Notes under the pieces: generated by a model
What the model saw: the letters and a program-made list of their open reading frames with translations, nothing else
Told to the model about the DNA's origin: nothing
Database searches by the model: none
Assembly: GCF_016219575.1 (NCBI RefSeq)
Contig: NZ_JACRMG010000009.1
Coordinates: 1-64,000 of the forward strand
Length of the DNA: 64,000 bases
Source: Bradyrhizobium sp.
GTDB taxonomy: Bacteria > Pseudomonadota > Alphaproteobacteria > Rhizobiales > Xanthobacteraceae
Direction of reading: 5' to 3'
Program-made: the position numbers and the translations under genes
Part shown: piece by piece, positions 45,278 through 57,491 of the stretch
How the letters are laid out: the number at the start of each line of letters is the position of its first letter
How positions within the stretch are numbered: the first letter of the stretch is position 1

Positions 45278-46522
45278 ATGCGGAACGAAATAACAAAGAA
45301 GATACAAGGACTTAGTCGGCAGCAGCAGGTCGTCGGCGTGGTATTGGCCGTGTTCGGCGCGGCCGGCCTCTATGGATTCCTGCATTTTTCCGGCCCGACG
45401 CGCGGGCATTCCGACGTCTCGAGCCAGTCGCGCAAGGGCCCGGCCCGCTATGTGCCGACCCCTGCCGAATGGGCGGCCATGACCATCCAGCCCGCGATCG
45501 AAATGCCCTTCCGCGCCGAGCACGTCACCGAAGGCAAGATCGCCATCGACGAGGATCGCTCGACGCCGGTGTTCTCGCCCTATGCCGGCCGGGTCACCAG
45601 GCTGCTGGTGCGGCCGGGCGATGCCGTCACCAAAGGCCAGCCGCTGTTCACCATCGAAGCCGCCGACACCGTGCAGGCGCAAAACGATTACATCACCGCG
45701 ATGACGGCGATGAACAAGGCGAAGTCCGCGCTCGGCATGGCCGAAATCCAGGACAAGCGCGCGCGCGATCTGTTCGAGGGCAAGGCGGTGCCGCTGAAGG
45801 ACTTCCAGCAGGCACAGGCCAATCTGATCCAGGCGCAAAACGACATGCGCTCGTCGCAAACGGCGCTGGAAGCTTCGCGCAACAAGCTGAAGATCCTCGG
45901 CTTCAACGAGGAAGACATCGACAATTTCCGGCAGAAGGGCGGCATCAATCCGGAAGTCACGATCTTCGCGCCGATTGCGGGCACCGTGGTCCAGCGCAAG
46001 GTCGGTCCCGGACAATATGTCAGCGCCGGCGCCAGCGATCCCGTCTATGTGATCGGCGATCTCTCCAGCGTCTGGCTCACCGCCTTCGTGCGCGAGACCG
46101 ATGCCACTGCGGTCGCGATCGGGCAGGAAATCGCCTTCACCGTGCTGGCGCTGCCGGGACGGTCGCTGTTTGCCCGCATCAATTACGTTGCCACTGCGAT
46201 CGATCCGGGCACGCGCCGCCTGCTGGTGCGCGCCACCATCGACAACAAGGAAGGCCTGCTGAAGCCCGAAATGTTCGCCAACGTCACGATCTATTCGCCG
46301 AGCGATCATGCCGCGGTCGGCGTGCCGAAAACGGCCCTGATCTACGAAGCCGACCAGGTCCGGGTCTGGGTCGCGCGCGAAGACAAGTCGATCGAGCTGC
46401 GCCAGATCAAGCCCGGCCTCACCAATGGCGATCTCGTCGAGGTGCTCGGCAATCTCAAGCCCGGCGAGATGATCGTCACCAAGGGCAGCCTGTTCATCGA
46501 CCGCGCCGCTTCCGGCAGCTGA
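45278..46522 (+). CDS. RND efflux periplasmic adaptor (HlyD/CusB type)
   Basis: 414 residues. An N-terminal anchor helix (about 19-38), a barrel-sandwich half FSPYAGRVTRLLVRPGDAVTKGQPL, a long alpha-hairpin (about 125-215), the second half EVTIFAPIAGTVVQRKVGPGQYV, and a beta-barrel with membrane-proximal end. It bridges the inner-membrane pump to an outer channel. 24 bases ahead of the pump gene, clearly one operon. No metal-binding Met/His cluster is obvious. Confidence 0.88.
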   Translation: MRNEITKKIQGLSRQQQVVGVVLAVFGAAGLYGFLHFSGPTRGHSDVSSQSRKGPARYVPTPAEWAAMTIQPAIEMPFRAEHVTEGKIAIDEDRSTPVFSPYAGRVTRLLVRPGDAVTKGQPLFTIEAADTVQAQNDYITAMTAMNKAKSALGMAEIQDKRARDLFEGKAVPLKDFQQAQANLIQAQNDMRSSQTALEASRNKLKILGFNEEDIDNFRQKGGINPEVTIFAPIAGTVVQRKVGPGQYVSAGASDPVYVIGDLSSVWLTAFVRETDATAVAIGQEIAFTVLALPGRSLFARINYVATAIDPGTRRLLVRATIDNKEGLLKPEMFANVTIYSPSDHAAVGVPKTALIYEADQVRVWVAREDKSIELRQIKPGLTNGDLVEVLGNLKPGEMIVTKGSLFIDRAASGS

Positions 46523-46546
46523 TCATAGCCGAAAGCTCCGGTCTGA

Positions 46547-49672
<3,126 letters not shown>

Positions 49673-49784
49673 TCCACTCGATTCCGCTTGGGCGAATGCC
49701 CACAAATCCTGCCCACTCGGTTTGTGGTTGACGATCCTCCCCAGACATTCCTTGATTGCGCAAGGGAAACCGCGGGAGAAAACC

Positions 49785-51191
49785 ATGCGGATCGAGGAAC
49801 GCCAGCCCACCGCCACTGCCGAGCAGATTCTCGGCGAAATCCGCGAATTCTGCCGCGCGACGCAGACCGCGGAATCGACCTTCGGGCGGCTGGTGGTCAA
49901 CGACGGCAAGCTGGTGTCGCGGCTGCGTGACGGAGCGAAGATTACCACCGGCACCCTCGACAAGGTGCGCGCCTATCTCACCTCGCACCGGCCCGATCTG
50001 CCCGCCACCAACGGCTCGGCGCTGCACAGGCCGGGCAACGGCGCAGCTCCTGCCGCAGCCGTGGCGCCGCCGGGCTTCCGGTTCTTCGACAACCGGCAGA
50101 AATACCTGCTGTTCGTCTCGACCTGCAGCGAGAAGACCGAAATCGCCAACCGCGTCTCGCTGGAACTGACCAATCTGCAGCCGGTGCCGCCGGCCTTGCG
50201 GATTTTCGATGCCGGCGTCGGCGACGGCACGGTGCTGTCGCGGGTGATGCGCGCCGTGCACGCGCGCTTCCCCACCATGCCGCTCTACGTCGTGGCGAAG
50301 GAAATCTCCTACGAAGACGTCCGCCTGATGCTGGAGAAGATGGCCGACCGCCTGTTCGAGCATCCTGCAACGGTGCTGGTCGTGACCAATCTCTATTATG
50401 GCGAAGCGCCGTGGCTGACCCCGCGTTCCGCCACTGCCGCGCAGGGGCTGATCTGGAAGGACGTCACCCTGTCGGGCAACACCGCGCACGGCTTTGCCGA
50501 GCAGATCGGCGAGCTGGAAGGGTTTCTCGCCGAGAACTGGCGGGCGGGGATCAGCCCGACCTCGGGCAACCCGGTCTATACGCGGCCGATCGTGCTGACG
50601 ATCCGGCGCGAGGATCATTCCTTCCTGCTCGATCCCATCATGCCGCGGCCGGGCAGGGTGATGGCGGATTACGATCTCGTCATTGCCTCGCAGCCTTACC
50701 GCGCGCGGGTCAGCGTCGAGTTCAAGGCCTCGAAGGTGATTACACCGCTGGTGAAGTCGCTGCGGCCCGGCGGGCGGCTGATCGGCATCCACTCCCACGG
50801 CAAGGACCCCGGCATCGAGATCATCGACCAGGTCTGGCCCGACGACGATCCCTTCAACACGGACCGCTACGCCATCCTGCGCCAGGTGAAACATGAATTG
50901 GGCGGCTTGGCGCGGCACTACAATTTCAACGCTTCGTCCGACGCACGCGCGATCTTCCGCTACCACATGCATACGCTGCCCGACGAGGTGAGCGGCCCGA
51001 TCGGCACGTCGACGCTGTTCGCCGCCTGGAACGCCGCGATCTACGTGGCGCAGATCGAGGACGACCGGCTGTCGGAAGTCGTGCGAGACGGCCGCTATCT
51101 CGAGGCCACCGACCGCGTGGTGCGCAAGCATGGCGGGCTGTGGTTCAACGACGAGACCTATGTGATTTCGCGCCGCCGTGCGCCGGGTTGA
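49785..51191 (+). CDS. SAM-dependent methyltransferase-like protein
   Basis: 468 residues. An N-terminal helical part (about 1-70) resembles a DNA-binding or regulator-like head (FGRLVVNDGKLVSRLRDG); after a Pro/Ala linker comes a Rossmann-like domain with LRIFDAGVGDGTVLSRVM, a motif I for S-adenosylmethionine, and later LRPGGRLIGIHSHGKD. The ATG at 49785 has GGGAG upstream. It is 14 bases ahead of a methylenetetrahydrofolate reductase-like gene, so a joint role in one-carbon transfer is likely (inference). The acceptor is unknown. Confidence 0.75.
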   Translation: MRIEERQPTATAEQILGEIREFCRATQTAESTFGRLVVNDGKLVSRLRDGAKITTGTLDKVRAYLTSHRPDLPATNGSALHRPGNGAAPAAAVAPPGFRFFDNRQKYLLFVSTCSEKTEIANRVSLELTNLQPVPPALRIFDAGVGDGTVLSRVMRAVHARFPTMPLYVVAKEISYEDVRLMLEKMADRLFEHPATVLVVTNLYYGEAPWLTPRSATAAQGLIWKDVTLSGNTAHGFAEQIGELEGFLAENWRAGISPTSGNPVYTRPIVLTIRREDHSFLLDPIMPRPGRVMADYDLVIASQPYRARVSVEFKASKVITPLVKSLRPGGRLIGIHSHGKDPGIEIIDQVWPDDDPFNTDRYAILRQVKHELGGLARHYNFNASSDARAIFRYHMHTLPDEVSGPIGTSTLFAAWNAAIYVAQIEDDRLSEVVRDGRYLEATDRVVRKHGGLWFNDETYVISRRRAPG

Positions 51192-51205
51192 GTGGGGAGC
51201 TGGCC

Positions 51206-52096
51206 ATGAGCTCTCGTCTCGCCGAACTGCTCACTTCCGCTTCGGTCGAGGTTTCCTCGAGCGGAAACCAGCTGCAGGAGCTGGCCGGCCGGTTCGCCGC
51301 CGGCACCAATGTGTCGATCACGTTCCTGCCGGGCGACAACTACCGGCACAATTTGGAGACCGCGGCGGCGCTGCGCCGCGCGGCCTTCAACCCTGTGCCA
51401 CATGTCGCCGCGCGCGAAATGCCGTCGCGCGAGGCGCTCAACGATTTTCTGGTGCGGGCACGGCGCGAAGCGGATGTCAGGCGTGTCGTTCTGGTCGCCG
51501 GCGATGTCGCCGCCGCGAAAGGGCCTTTCAAGTCGAGCCGCGACGTCGCGGCCAGCGGATTGATCGAGGCGCACGGCATCACGACGGTAAGCGTGGCCGG
51601 CTATCCCGAGGGCCATCCCTATCTCGAGGGCGCGCATGCCTTTGAGGCGCTGGCCGCATGGCGCGATTGGGGAGCAAGCAGCGGCGTCCGCGTCGACGTC
51701 GTGACACAGTTCTGCTTCGAGGCGGCGCCGATCCTGAACTTCATGGGCGAGCTGCAAACCCGCGGCATCGATCTGCCCGTCAACGTCGGCCTTGCGGGGC
51801 CTGCGACGCTGGCGACGCTGACGAAATTCGGGCTGCGCTGCGGTGTCGGCAATTCGATGCGCGCGCTGCGCGGGCAGATCGGCCGGTTCGGCCGGCTGCT
51901 GACCGACAACGGGCCCGACGACGTCGTGCGCGGCCTGCTCGCCGCGCCGCAAGCTGCGACCGCGCCGATTTCCGGCTTCCACCTGTTTCCGTTCGGCGGC
52001 TTGCGCAAGTCGGCCGAATGGCTGCGCAATTTCGGGCTGGAGATGCAGGTGGCGGCGACGCGAATGGCGTCACAGAATGCAGCTCAGAACCCGTAG
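51206..52096 (+). CDS. Methylenetetrahydrofolate reductase-like protein
   Basis: 296 residues. A (beta/alpha)8 flavoprotein pattern of the MetF family is seen: NVSITFLPGDNYRHN, ARREADVRRVVLVAGD, VAGYPEGHP, VDVVTQFCFEA and GLAGPATLATLTKFGLRCGVGNS. MetF makes 5-methyltetrahydrofolate; members beside methyltransferase genes may act in degradation of methylated compounds instead. GGGAG precedes the ATG at 51206. The 3' end overlaps the amidohydrolase gene by 13 bases tail to tail. Confidence 0.82.
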   Translation: MSSRLAELLTSASVEVSSSGNQLQELAGRFAAGTNVSITFLPGDNYRHNLETAAALRRAAFNPVPHVAAREMPSREALNDFLVRARREADVRRVVLVAGDVAAAKGPFKSSRDVAASGLIEAHGITTVSVAGYPEGHPYLEGAHAFEALAAWRDWGASSGVRVDVVTQFCFEAAPILNFMGELQTRGIDLPVNVGLAGPATLATLTKFGLRCGVGNSMRALRGQIGRFGRLLTDNGPDDVVRGLLAAPQAATAPISGFHLFPFGGLRKSAEWLRNFGLEMQVAATRMASQNAAQNP

Positions 52097-53049
52097 AGCC
52101 GCGCCGGATTGTCGACGAGGATTTTCTTGCGCACGGCCGCATCAGGCTCCCACACCGGAAGCTGGTTCAGCAGCCGGCCGTCGTCGATCTGGAACATCGC
52201 CGTGACCTCGGTCGGCTTGCGTCCGGGCGGCGTCACCGAATTCGGATGCGGCCAGTCGGTGCCCCAGACGATGCGGTCGGCATTGGCTGCGATCAGCGCC
52301 TTCGCAAGGGGAACGCAGTCCTGGTAGTCCGGCGCCAGTTTCGAGGCGCGATAGGCGCCGGAAATCTTCACATAGGCCTTGCCGGATTTCACGAGTTCGA
52401 CGAGGTCGGAAAATCCCGGCTGCTCCACGCCAAGCTCGGCCTTCGCCCCGCCGAAATGGTCGAACACGACCGGCAACGGAGCTGAGAGAACCAGCTCCTT
52501 GATCGCGCTGATCATGGCAAGGCTGGTGTAGAGCTGGACATGCCAGCCGCGCGCCTTCATGCGCTCGACGGCGGCGGTGAAGCGGGCGCGGCCGACATTG
52601 GGATCGTTGGTGCCGCCGGTTGCGAGATTGAGGCGGATGCCGCGGAAACCGGCCTTGTGCATGGCATCGAGACCGCTCTCCGGCGTCTTGTCGTCGATCA
52701 CGCCAACGCCGCGCGCGGTGGCGCCGCGGGCCATCATGCCGAACTGCGAGGCGGAATTGTCGGTGCCGTAGACGCTCGGCGTCACGATCACCACCCGCTC
52801 CATGTGCAGCGCCTTGTGCAGCTCGCTCATTTCCTGGGGCGAGGCCGGCCCCGGGGTGTAGACGCGGCCGGCGAAGAACGGGAACCTCTCCACATCGCCA
52901 TGGATGTGGGTGTGACAATCGCAGGCATGTTCAGGGATGTCGAAATTGACCGGCGTGGCGGGTTGTACCGCCTTTGCCAGGACGTCTCGGTTCTGCATGA
53001 GGGCCCCGGCGGCGATGGAAGCGAGCAGCAAATTGCGTCGCGTCAGCAT
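52084..53049 (-). CDS. Exported metal-dependent amidohydrolase (amidohydrolase 2 family)
   Basis: 321 residues. N-terminal MLTRRNLLLASIAAGAL looks like a Tat-type signal with a short arginine motif. The mature enzyme has ACDCHTHIHGD (metal histidines), VFDHFGGAK, ISGAYRAS and IVWGTDWPHPN. The family includes 2-pyrone-4,6-dicarboxylate hydrolase-like lactonases. GGGAG is before the ATG at 53049. It follows the BKACE gene by 68 bases on the same strand. Confidence 0.87.
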   Translation of the reverse strand: MLTRRNLLLASIAAGALMQNRDVLAKAVQPATPVNFDIPEHACDCHTHIHGDVERFPFFAGRVYTPGPASPQEMSELHKALHMERVVIVTPSVYGTDNSASQFGMMARGATARGVGVIDDKTPESGLDAMHKAGFRGIRLNLATGGTNDPNVGRARFTAAVERMKARGWHVQLYTSLAMISAIKELVLSAPLPVVFDHFGGAKAELGVEQPGFSDLVELVKSGKAYVKISGAYRASKLAPDYQDCVPLAKALIAANADRIVWGTDWPHPNSVTPPGRKPTEVTAMFQIDDGRLLNQLPVWEPDAAVRKKILVDNPARLYGF

Positions 53050-53117
53050 GGGTTTTCTCCCCTGGCGGGTTCTTCGCGGCGCTTGTCGGGTGCGCGCTTG
53101 GGGCGGAGAATAGCAGG

Positions 53118-53831
53118 TTATGCAGCCAGTGTACGCGCCGCGCGGATCAATGCGGCGTTGTCTTCCGCTACAGCGCCGGTGGGCAGGTGCTTGCCGTCCT
53201 CGAGCCCGATCCGGCCATCGAGCCCGCTGGTGAGCGCTGCGCGATAGAAATCCCACATGGTGGCATCGAGTCCGTGCAACAGGCGCGGCAGGCGGATGCC
53301 GGCGCGGTCGAGGATGGCCGTGATGCCGCGACAGGCTTCCATGCCGACCGCCAGATCCTGCTCGTTGATCTCGATCAGCACGCGCAGGCAGCGGCCAGCG
53401 TTGCGATCGGCGACGAATTTTTCGGCGTCGGCTGGCGACCAGATGCCGGCCTCCACGCCGATTCCTTTCGCTAGCGCCAGCTCGATCACCTCGGTGGAAT
53501 CCTCCTCGATCAGGTTGATCGAGACATAGTCGGGCAGGGCCCGCCATGCCCGGATCTGATCCTGCCGCGCGCGGCCTCTTGGCGGAATCCACCAGCCGGT
53601 GGAAAGGCCGAGCGGCACGCCGGGCACGGCTGCCCGCACCGCGGCGAGCGTAGGCGCGACATCGTCGGGATGCAGGCTCTCCCTGCCGTCTGCGCTGCGG
53701 ACATGAAGGTGGATCTGCTCGGCACCGGCTGCGATGACGGCCCGGGCATCGGCCGCAAGTTCATCGGCCGACAGCGGAAGCGCGGGATGGAAATCCCGCT
53801 TCCGGCCGCCATTGAGACAGGCTTGCAGCAT
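53118..53831 (-). CDS. BKACE-family beta-keto acid cleavage enzyme
   Basis: 237 residues, DUF849/BKACE fold: LQACLNGGRKRDFHP, IHLHVRSADGRESL (zinc histidines), GLSTGWWI, YVSINLIEED and GLEDGKHLP. Family members cleave a beta-keto acid with acetyl-CoA. It is shorter than the usual ~270-310, mainly at the C-terminus. The ATG at 53831 has GGAG at 8 bases. Together with the amidohydrolase it may form a small catabolic operon. Confidence 0.83.
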   Translation of the reverse strand: MLQACLNGGRKRDFHPALPLSADELAADARAVIAAGAEQIHLHVRSADGRESLHPDDVAPTLAAVRAAVPGVPLGLSTGWWIPPRGRARQDQIRAWRALPDYVSINLIEEDSTEVIELALAKGIGVEAGIWSPADAEKFVADRNAGRCLRVLIEINEQDLAVGMEACRGITAILDRAGIRLPRLLHGLDATMWDFYRAALTSGLDGRIGLEDGKHLPTGAVAEDNAALIRAARTLAA

Positions 53832-53932
53832 GATGGAAACTCCGCATTTACGCTTGTTTCGAACCTGAAGCGCGCGGAATTGACTAATGACCTGCGCGCC
53901 CGGATGATCCCGCACTCACCTGGAATCAATTT

Positions 53933-55528
53933 ATGCAGAAATTTTCCTCGAAATTCAAAGCGGGCGTCTCTGCCGTCGCCGTTCTCGCCGTGCTGTTCGG
54001 GGTCTATGGTTTTCGCAAGCTGCAGGCGCTGGCGGCCGATCCCGACGGCGAGAAGAATTGCCGAACGGCCAACAGCGAAGACCAGGGCAAGGCCGACCTG
54101 GAGAAGATCAAGGCGATTGCGCCGCTCAAGGGCGTGAAGTGGTCGCAGCTCGGCGGCGCCATCAACGATGCGAGCTGCCTCAACAAGACCGAGATCTATG
54201 GTGTCGTCGAGGTGCACAGCGTCGATGACATCGCTAAGACGCTGGCTTTTGCGCGCGACAACAAGCTGTCGGTAACGACGGCCGGCGTCCGTCACAGCAT
54301 GGGCGGGCAAGCGTTCCGCAACGGCGGTATCGTGCTCGACATGCGCACCTTCAACCGCATCGTCCTGAACGAAGCTTCGCGTTCCGTGACGGTGCAGCCC
54401 GGCGCGACCTGGCACGACATCCAGAACGCGCTGCATCCGCGCTTTGCGGTCCGCGCCATGCAGTCGACCGACATCTTCACCGTCGGCGGCTCGATCTCGG
54501 TCAATGCCCACGGCATGGATCACCAGGCCGGGGCGCTGGCGAAGTCGGTCAAGTCGATGAAGGTAATGCTGGCGGACGGCACGGTGAAGACGGTCTCATC
54601 CGGCGAGAACAGGGAGCTGTTCGATCTCGTGGTCGGCGGCTACGGTCTGTTCGGCGTCATCGTCGAAGCCGAGCTCGATATCGCCGACAACCTGGTCTAC
54701 CAGACCGGGCGGCGCATGCTGGACTACAGGGAATTTCCTGCATTGTTTGCCGGAGAGATCGACAAGGACAAGAATATCGGCCTGATGTACGGCCACCTCT
54801 CGACTGCGCCGAGCAGTTTTCTGAAGGAGATGCTGCTCTATACCTACACCAGGGTCGACGGCAGCGACTTCAATCGCAAGCCGCTCGGCGAGGTCTCCGG
54901 CATCAAGCTGCGGCGGCTCACCGTCAATCTCTCCAAGCAGGGGGCGCTGTTTCAGGAGATGAAGTGGTTCTCCGAAAAGCACATCGAGCACCGCATGGAG
55001 AATTGCACGGTGACGCGGGCGCAGGCGATCGGCTCGGCCGAGGCGTGCCTGGTCAGCCGCAACGATCCGATGCACGACTCCGTGCCGTATTTGCGCAACG
55101 CGTTGCCTGAGGATACCGACATCCTGCACGAATACTTCATCCCGCGCAGCCAGTTCGTCTCCTTTGTCGACGGCCTGCGCAAGATCATGACCGACAACAG
55201 GACCAATCTGCTGAACGCCTCCGTGCGCGTGGTGCATCAGGAGAAGAACTTCCTGACCTATTCGCCGGAGCCGGCCTTCTCGCTGGTGCTCTACATCAAC
55301 CAGGCGACGGATGATGAAGGCAACCGGCAGATGAAGAAGACGACGGAACAGTTGATCGACCTTACCATCGCGCACAAGGGCCGGTTCTTCCTGCCATACC
55401 AGCTCTACTATTCGCGCGAGCAGCTGAAGCAGTCCTATCCGCAGATCGATGCGTTCTTCGCGGCAAAGCGGAAGTACGATCCGGACGGGATGTTCACCAA
55501 CACGTTCTATCAGAAGTACGGGGCGTGA
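53933..55528 (+). CDS. Membrane-anchored FAD-binding (PCMH-type) oxidoreductase
   Basis: 531 residues. A single N-terminal hydrophobic segment (about 9-28), a PCMH FAD-binding domain with VTTAGVRHSMGGQAF, VTVQPGATWHDIQNAL, FTVGGSISVNAHGMD and VGGYGLFGVIVEAEL, and a C-terminal substrate domain ending YDPDGMFTNTFYQKY. Related to sugar-lactone oxidases. The substrate is unknown. Divergent from the BKACE gene over about 100 bases. Confidence 0.88.
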   Translation: MQKFSSKFKAGVSAVAVLAVLFGVYGFRKLQALAADPDGEKNCRTANSEDQGKADLEKIKAIAPLKGVKWSQLGGAINDASCLNKTEIYGVVEVHSVDDIAKTLAFARDNKLSVTTAGVRHSMGGQAFRNGGIVLDMRTFNRIVLNEASRSVTVQPGATWHDIQNALHPRFAVRAMQSTDIFTVGGSISVNAHGMDHQAGALAKSVKSMKVMLADGTVKTVSSGENRELFDLVVGGYGLFGVIVEAELDIADNLVYQTGRRMLDYREFPALFAGEIDKDKNIGLMYGHLSTAPSSFLKEMLLYTYTRVDGSDFNRKPLGEVSGIKLRRLTVNLSKQGALFQEMKWFSEKHIEHRMENCTVTRAQAIGSAEACLVSRNDPMHDSVPYLRNALPEDTDILHEYFIPRSQFVSFVDGLRKIMTDNRTNLLNASVRVVHQEKNFLTYSPEPAFSLVLYINQATDDEGNRQMKKTTEQLIDLTIAHKGRFFLPYQLYYSREQLKQSYPQIDAFFAAKRKYDPDGMFTNTFYQKYGA

Positions 55529-55533
55529 GGATT

Positions 55534-55619
55534 GTAGGATGGGTAGAGCGCAGCGAAACCCATCGCGATCACCATCTTGGCGAAAGGTGATGGGTTTCGC
55601 TACGCTCTACCCATCCTAC
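55534..55619. repeat. REPIN-like inverted repeat, second family
   Basis: Two 31-base arms (55534-55564 and 55589-55619) are reverse complements with one mismatch; the outer core is GTAGGATGGGTAGAGCG and the inner end AGCGAAACCCATC. The long hairpin sits exactly between two convergent genes and could stop both transcripts. Confidence 0.88.
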
Positions 55620-55626
55620 GAATGAG

Positions 55627-55959
55627 CTACAACTTCGCCACCGCCCGCTTCGGCGGCAGGCCGCTGCAGCCGCCGGCCTGGTCGGCGTCCAGCACCAGCA
55701 ATGCGCCGGCGGCGTAGAGGCGGCCGACGAAGCCTGTTTCCTCGGAGCGGGCGATGGTGACGTAGTCGTAGGCCACGAGGATATGGCCTTTCGCCTGCAC
55801 GACGGCGGCAATGGCCTGCGCCTGCGGGCCGACGACGGCGATCGTCTTTTGCGGGCCCGCGAAAGTGAGCACGACCAATAGCGTCAGCCAGCCGCAGGCG
55901 ACCAGTGCAGCGCTGCCGGCGAGCCGCAGCGGCGAGCGCCGCCGGGCGCTAGTAGTCAT
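55627..55959 (-). CDS. Small membrane-anchored protein, unknown function
   Basis: 110 residues with one helix at about 16-36 and a periplasmic part (AVVGPQAQAIAAVVQAKGH, YDYVTIARSEETGF). ATG at 55959 overlaps the 3' end of the next upstream gene by 11 bases, pointing to coupling. No family recognised. Confidence 0.65.
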   Translation of the reverse strand: MTTSARRRSPLRLAGSAALVACGWLTLLVVLTFAGPQKTIAVVGPQAQAIAAVVQAKGHILVAYDYVTIARSEETGFVGRLYAAGALLVLDADQAGGCSGLPPKRAVAKL

Positions 55960-57046
55960 AGAAGTGCTCAATGTTGGCACCCCTGGCTTTCAGCTCGCGT
56001 TTGATATCGACGAGACGGTCGATCCTAGCCTTCATCCCGGCCCGGCGGAAGCCGGGTCTTGCGTCGAGATCGAGCGAGAACAGTTCGGTGGCGTCCTTGA
56101 CGTCGAGCGTCGCGGATTTCGGCGCGATCACCGTGATCATGATCTCGCGATTCCCCGCGATTTCCGCAAGGCCAATGCCGCGGTCGAGCAGGCCCTGCAC
56201 GATCTCGGTAAAATCCTTGTAGCGCGGTGTCTGCACCAGCTGCCATTGCGGCGAGAGCGTGCGGAGCGGCTTGATGCGCGGCTCGGCCGCCAGCACCTCC
56301 GGCGGCAAGGTTGCGACCACGAACATGATGTCGCGCGGCTCGGCGTCGCTGGACGCGTCCAGTCCCTTCTGGATCAGCCAGGCGTAGCCGATCTTGATCA
56401 AATACTCGCTGCCGAGGGCGAAGCCGCGCTCGATCGTGCGGGCCGTGCTCGGCGTTGGCGTCGATATCGCCATAAAGCCATCGAGCTTTTCGCGGAATGG
56501 GTATTTGTACCAGGGGATGGTGTAGAGGAAGGCGGCATAATCCTGCAGCACGGCGCGGGCGTATTCGTCCTGCGGCGTGCGACTCTCGCCCCTGATCCAT
56601 TCGAAGAGGCGGCCGATCGTGTTCTCGTAGGCCCCCTTGATGGCGTATTCGATCGAGTAGCTGACGCCGATGATGTAGATCATCGTCTTCACTTCGGTGC
56701 GGGATTCGGTGGCCGGCACCGCACGGTTGATGGTGCAGAAGCTGCGCCAGAAGCCGAGAATATGGCCGAGATAGTTGAAATGGCTTTCGCTCGAAGTGTC
56801 GAGGAAGCGGCCGAAGTCCTCGAAGGAATAGACGATGTACCATTCGGGGAACGTGAAAAAGGTGTTGTCGAGCTTGCGGCGATAGCCCTTTTCGTCGATG
56901 GCGGGCAGGGCGGCGGCAGGTGTCACCGCCGATGCCGCGTTTTCCGTCGGACCGCAGGTGCCTTCGACATAGGCGAGCGGCAGCACGACGGCGAGCGCAA
57001 TGAAGATGATGAGCGCCCGCAGCAGGCGACGCAAGCACCTAAGCAT
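55949..57046 (-). CDS. Membrane-anchored protein, unknown function
   Basis: 365 residues with one N-terminal helix (about 9-27) and a large soluble part, probably periplasmic. Notable stretches are NTFFTFPEWYIVYSFEDFG, YIIGVSYSIEYAIKGAYEN and IPWYKYPFREKLDGFM. I do not recognise a family or catalytic motif. It overlaps both neighbours by about 10 bases, so the three genes 55627-57461 form one unit. Confidence 0.75.
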   Translation of the reverse strand: MLRCLRRLLRALIIFIALAVVLPLAYVEGTCGPTENAASAVTPAAALPAIDEKGYRRKLDNTFFTFPEWYIVYSFEDFGRFLDTSSESHFNYLGHILGFWRSFCTINRAVPATESRTEVKTMIYIIGVSYSIEYAIKGAYENTIGRLFEWIRGESRTPQDEYARAVLQDYAAFLYTIPWYKYPFREKLDGFMAISTPTPSTARTIERGFALGSEYLIKIGYAWLIQKGLDASSDAEPRDIMFVVATLPPEVLAAEPRIKPLRTLSPQWQLVQTPRYKDFTEIVQGLLDRGIGLAEIAGNREIMITVIAPKSATLDVKDATELFSLDLDARPGFRRAGMKARIDRLVDIKRELKARGANIEHFYDY

Positions 57047-57461
57047 GGGCGGCCGCGCGCGTCCGCGGCGCCAGCAGATAGCCGATCAGGATCGCGACGC
57101 TGCCAAGCCCGAGATGCGGAGCGTTGGCGAAGAACCGTGTCGAGAGCGGCAGGTTGAGCACGCCGTTGATGAGGATGCCGAAATCGAGATAGCCGCTGCC
57201 GGTGAGCAGCCCGAGCACGCCGTCGGCAAAATAGAACACGCCGAACAGCTGGAAGAACAGTTCCGATGCGCGCCGCGAGGTGAAGGCGGCGGCCGCCGCC
57301 CACAACGCGGAGACGAGATGCAGGCCGTCGGCATACCAGGTGCGGCGAAACAGGCCGAAGATCATGTCATTCTGGTCGATGAAGGCGGGGATGTAGCCGG
57401 TCAGGATCACGAAGCCGAGCAGCGCAGCGTAACCCCAGGCGCACAGTCTGATGATGTCCAT
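57039..57461 (-). CDS. Four-helix membrane protein, unknown function
   Basis: 140 residues with four predicted helices (about 5-25, 47-63, 69-87 and 113-130). It resembles small integral membrane proteins without known activity. First gene of the overlapping trio; its end overlaps the 365-residue gene by 8 bases. Confidence 0.72.
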   Translation of the reverse strand: MDIIRLCAWGYAALLGFVILTGYIPAFIDQNDMIFGLFRRTWYADGLHLVSALWAAAAAFTSRRASELFFQLFGVFYFADGVLGLLTGSGYLDFGILINGVLNLPLSTRFFANAPHLGLGSVAILIGYLLAPRTRAAAHA

Positions 57462-57491
57462 GTTGTCAGCCTCGTCGAATCTGTCCGAAGT

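Noticed and set aside
55811..57157. Long plus-strand open frame opposite the membrane-protein trio
   Set aside because: The minus-strand genes have signal anchors, overlaps typical of operons and normal composition; the plus-strand product is an Arg/Glu/His-rich shadow.
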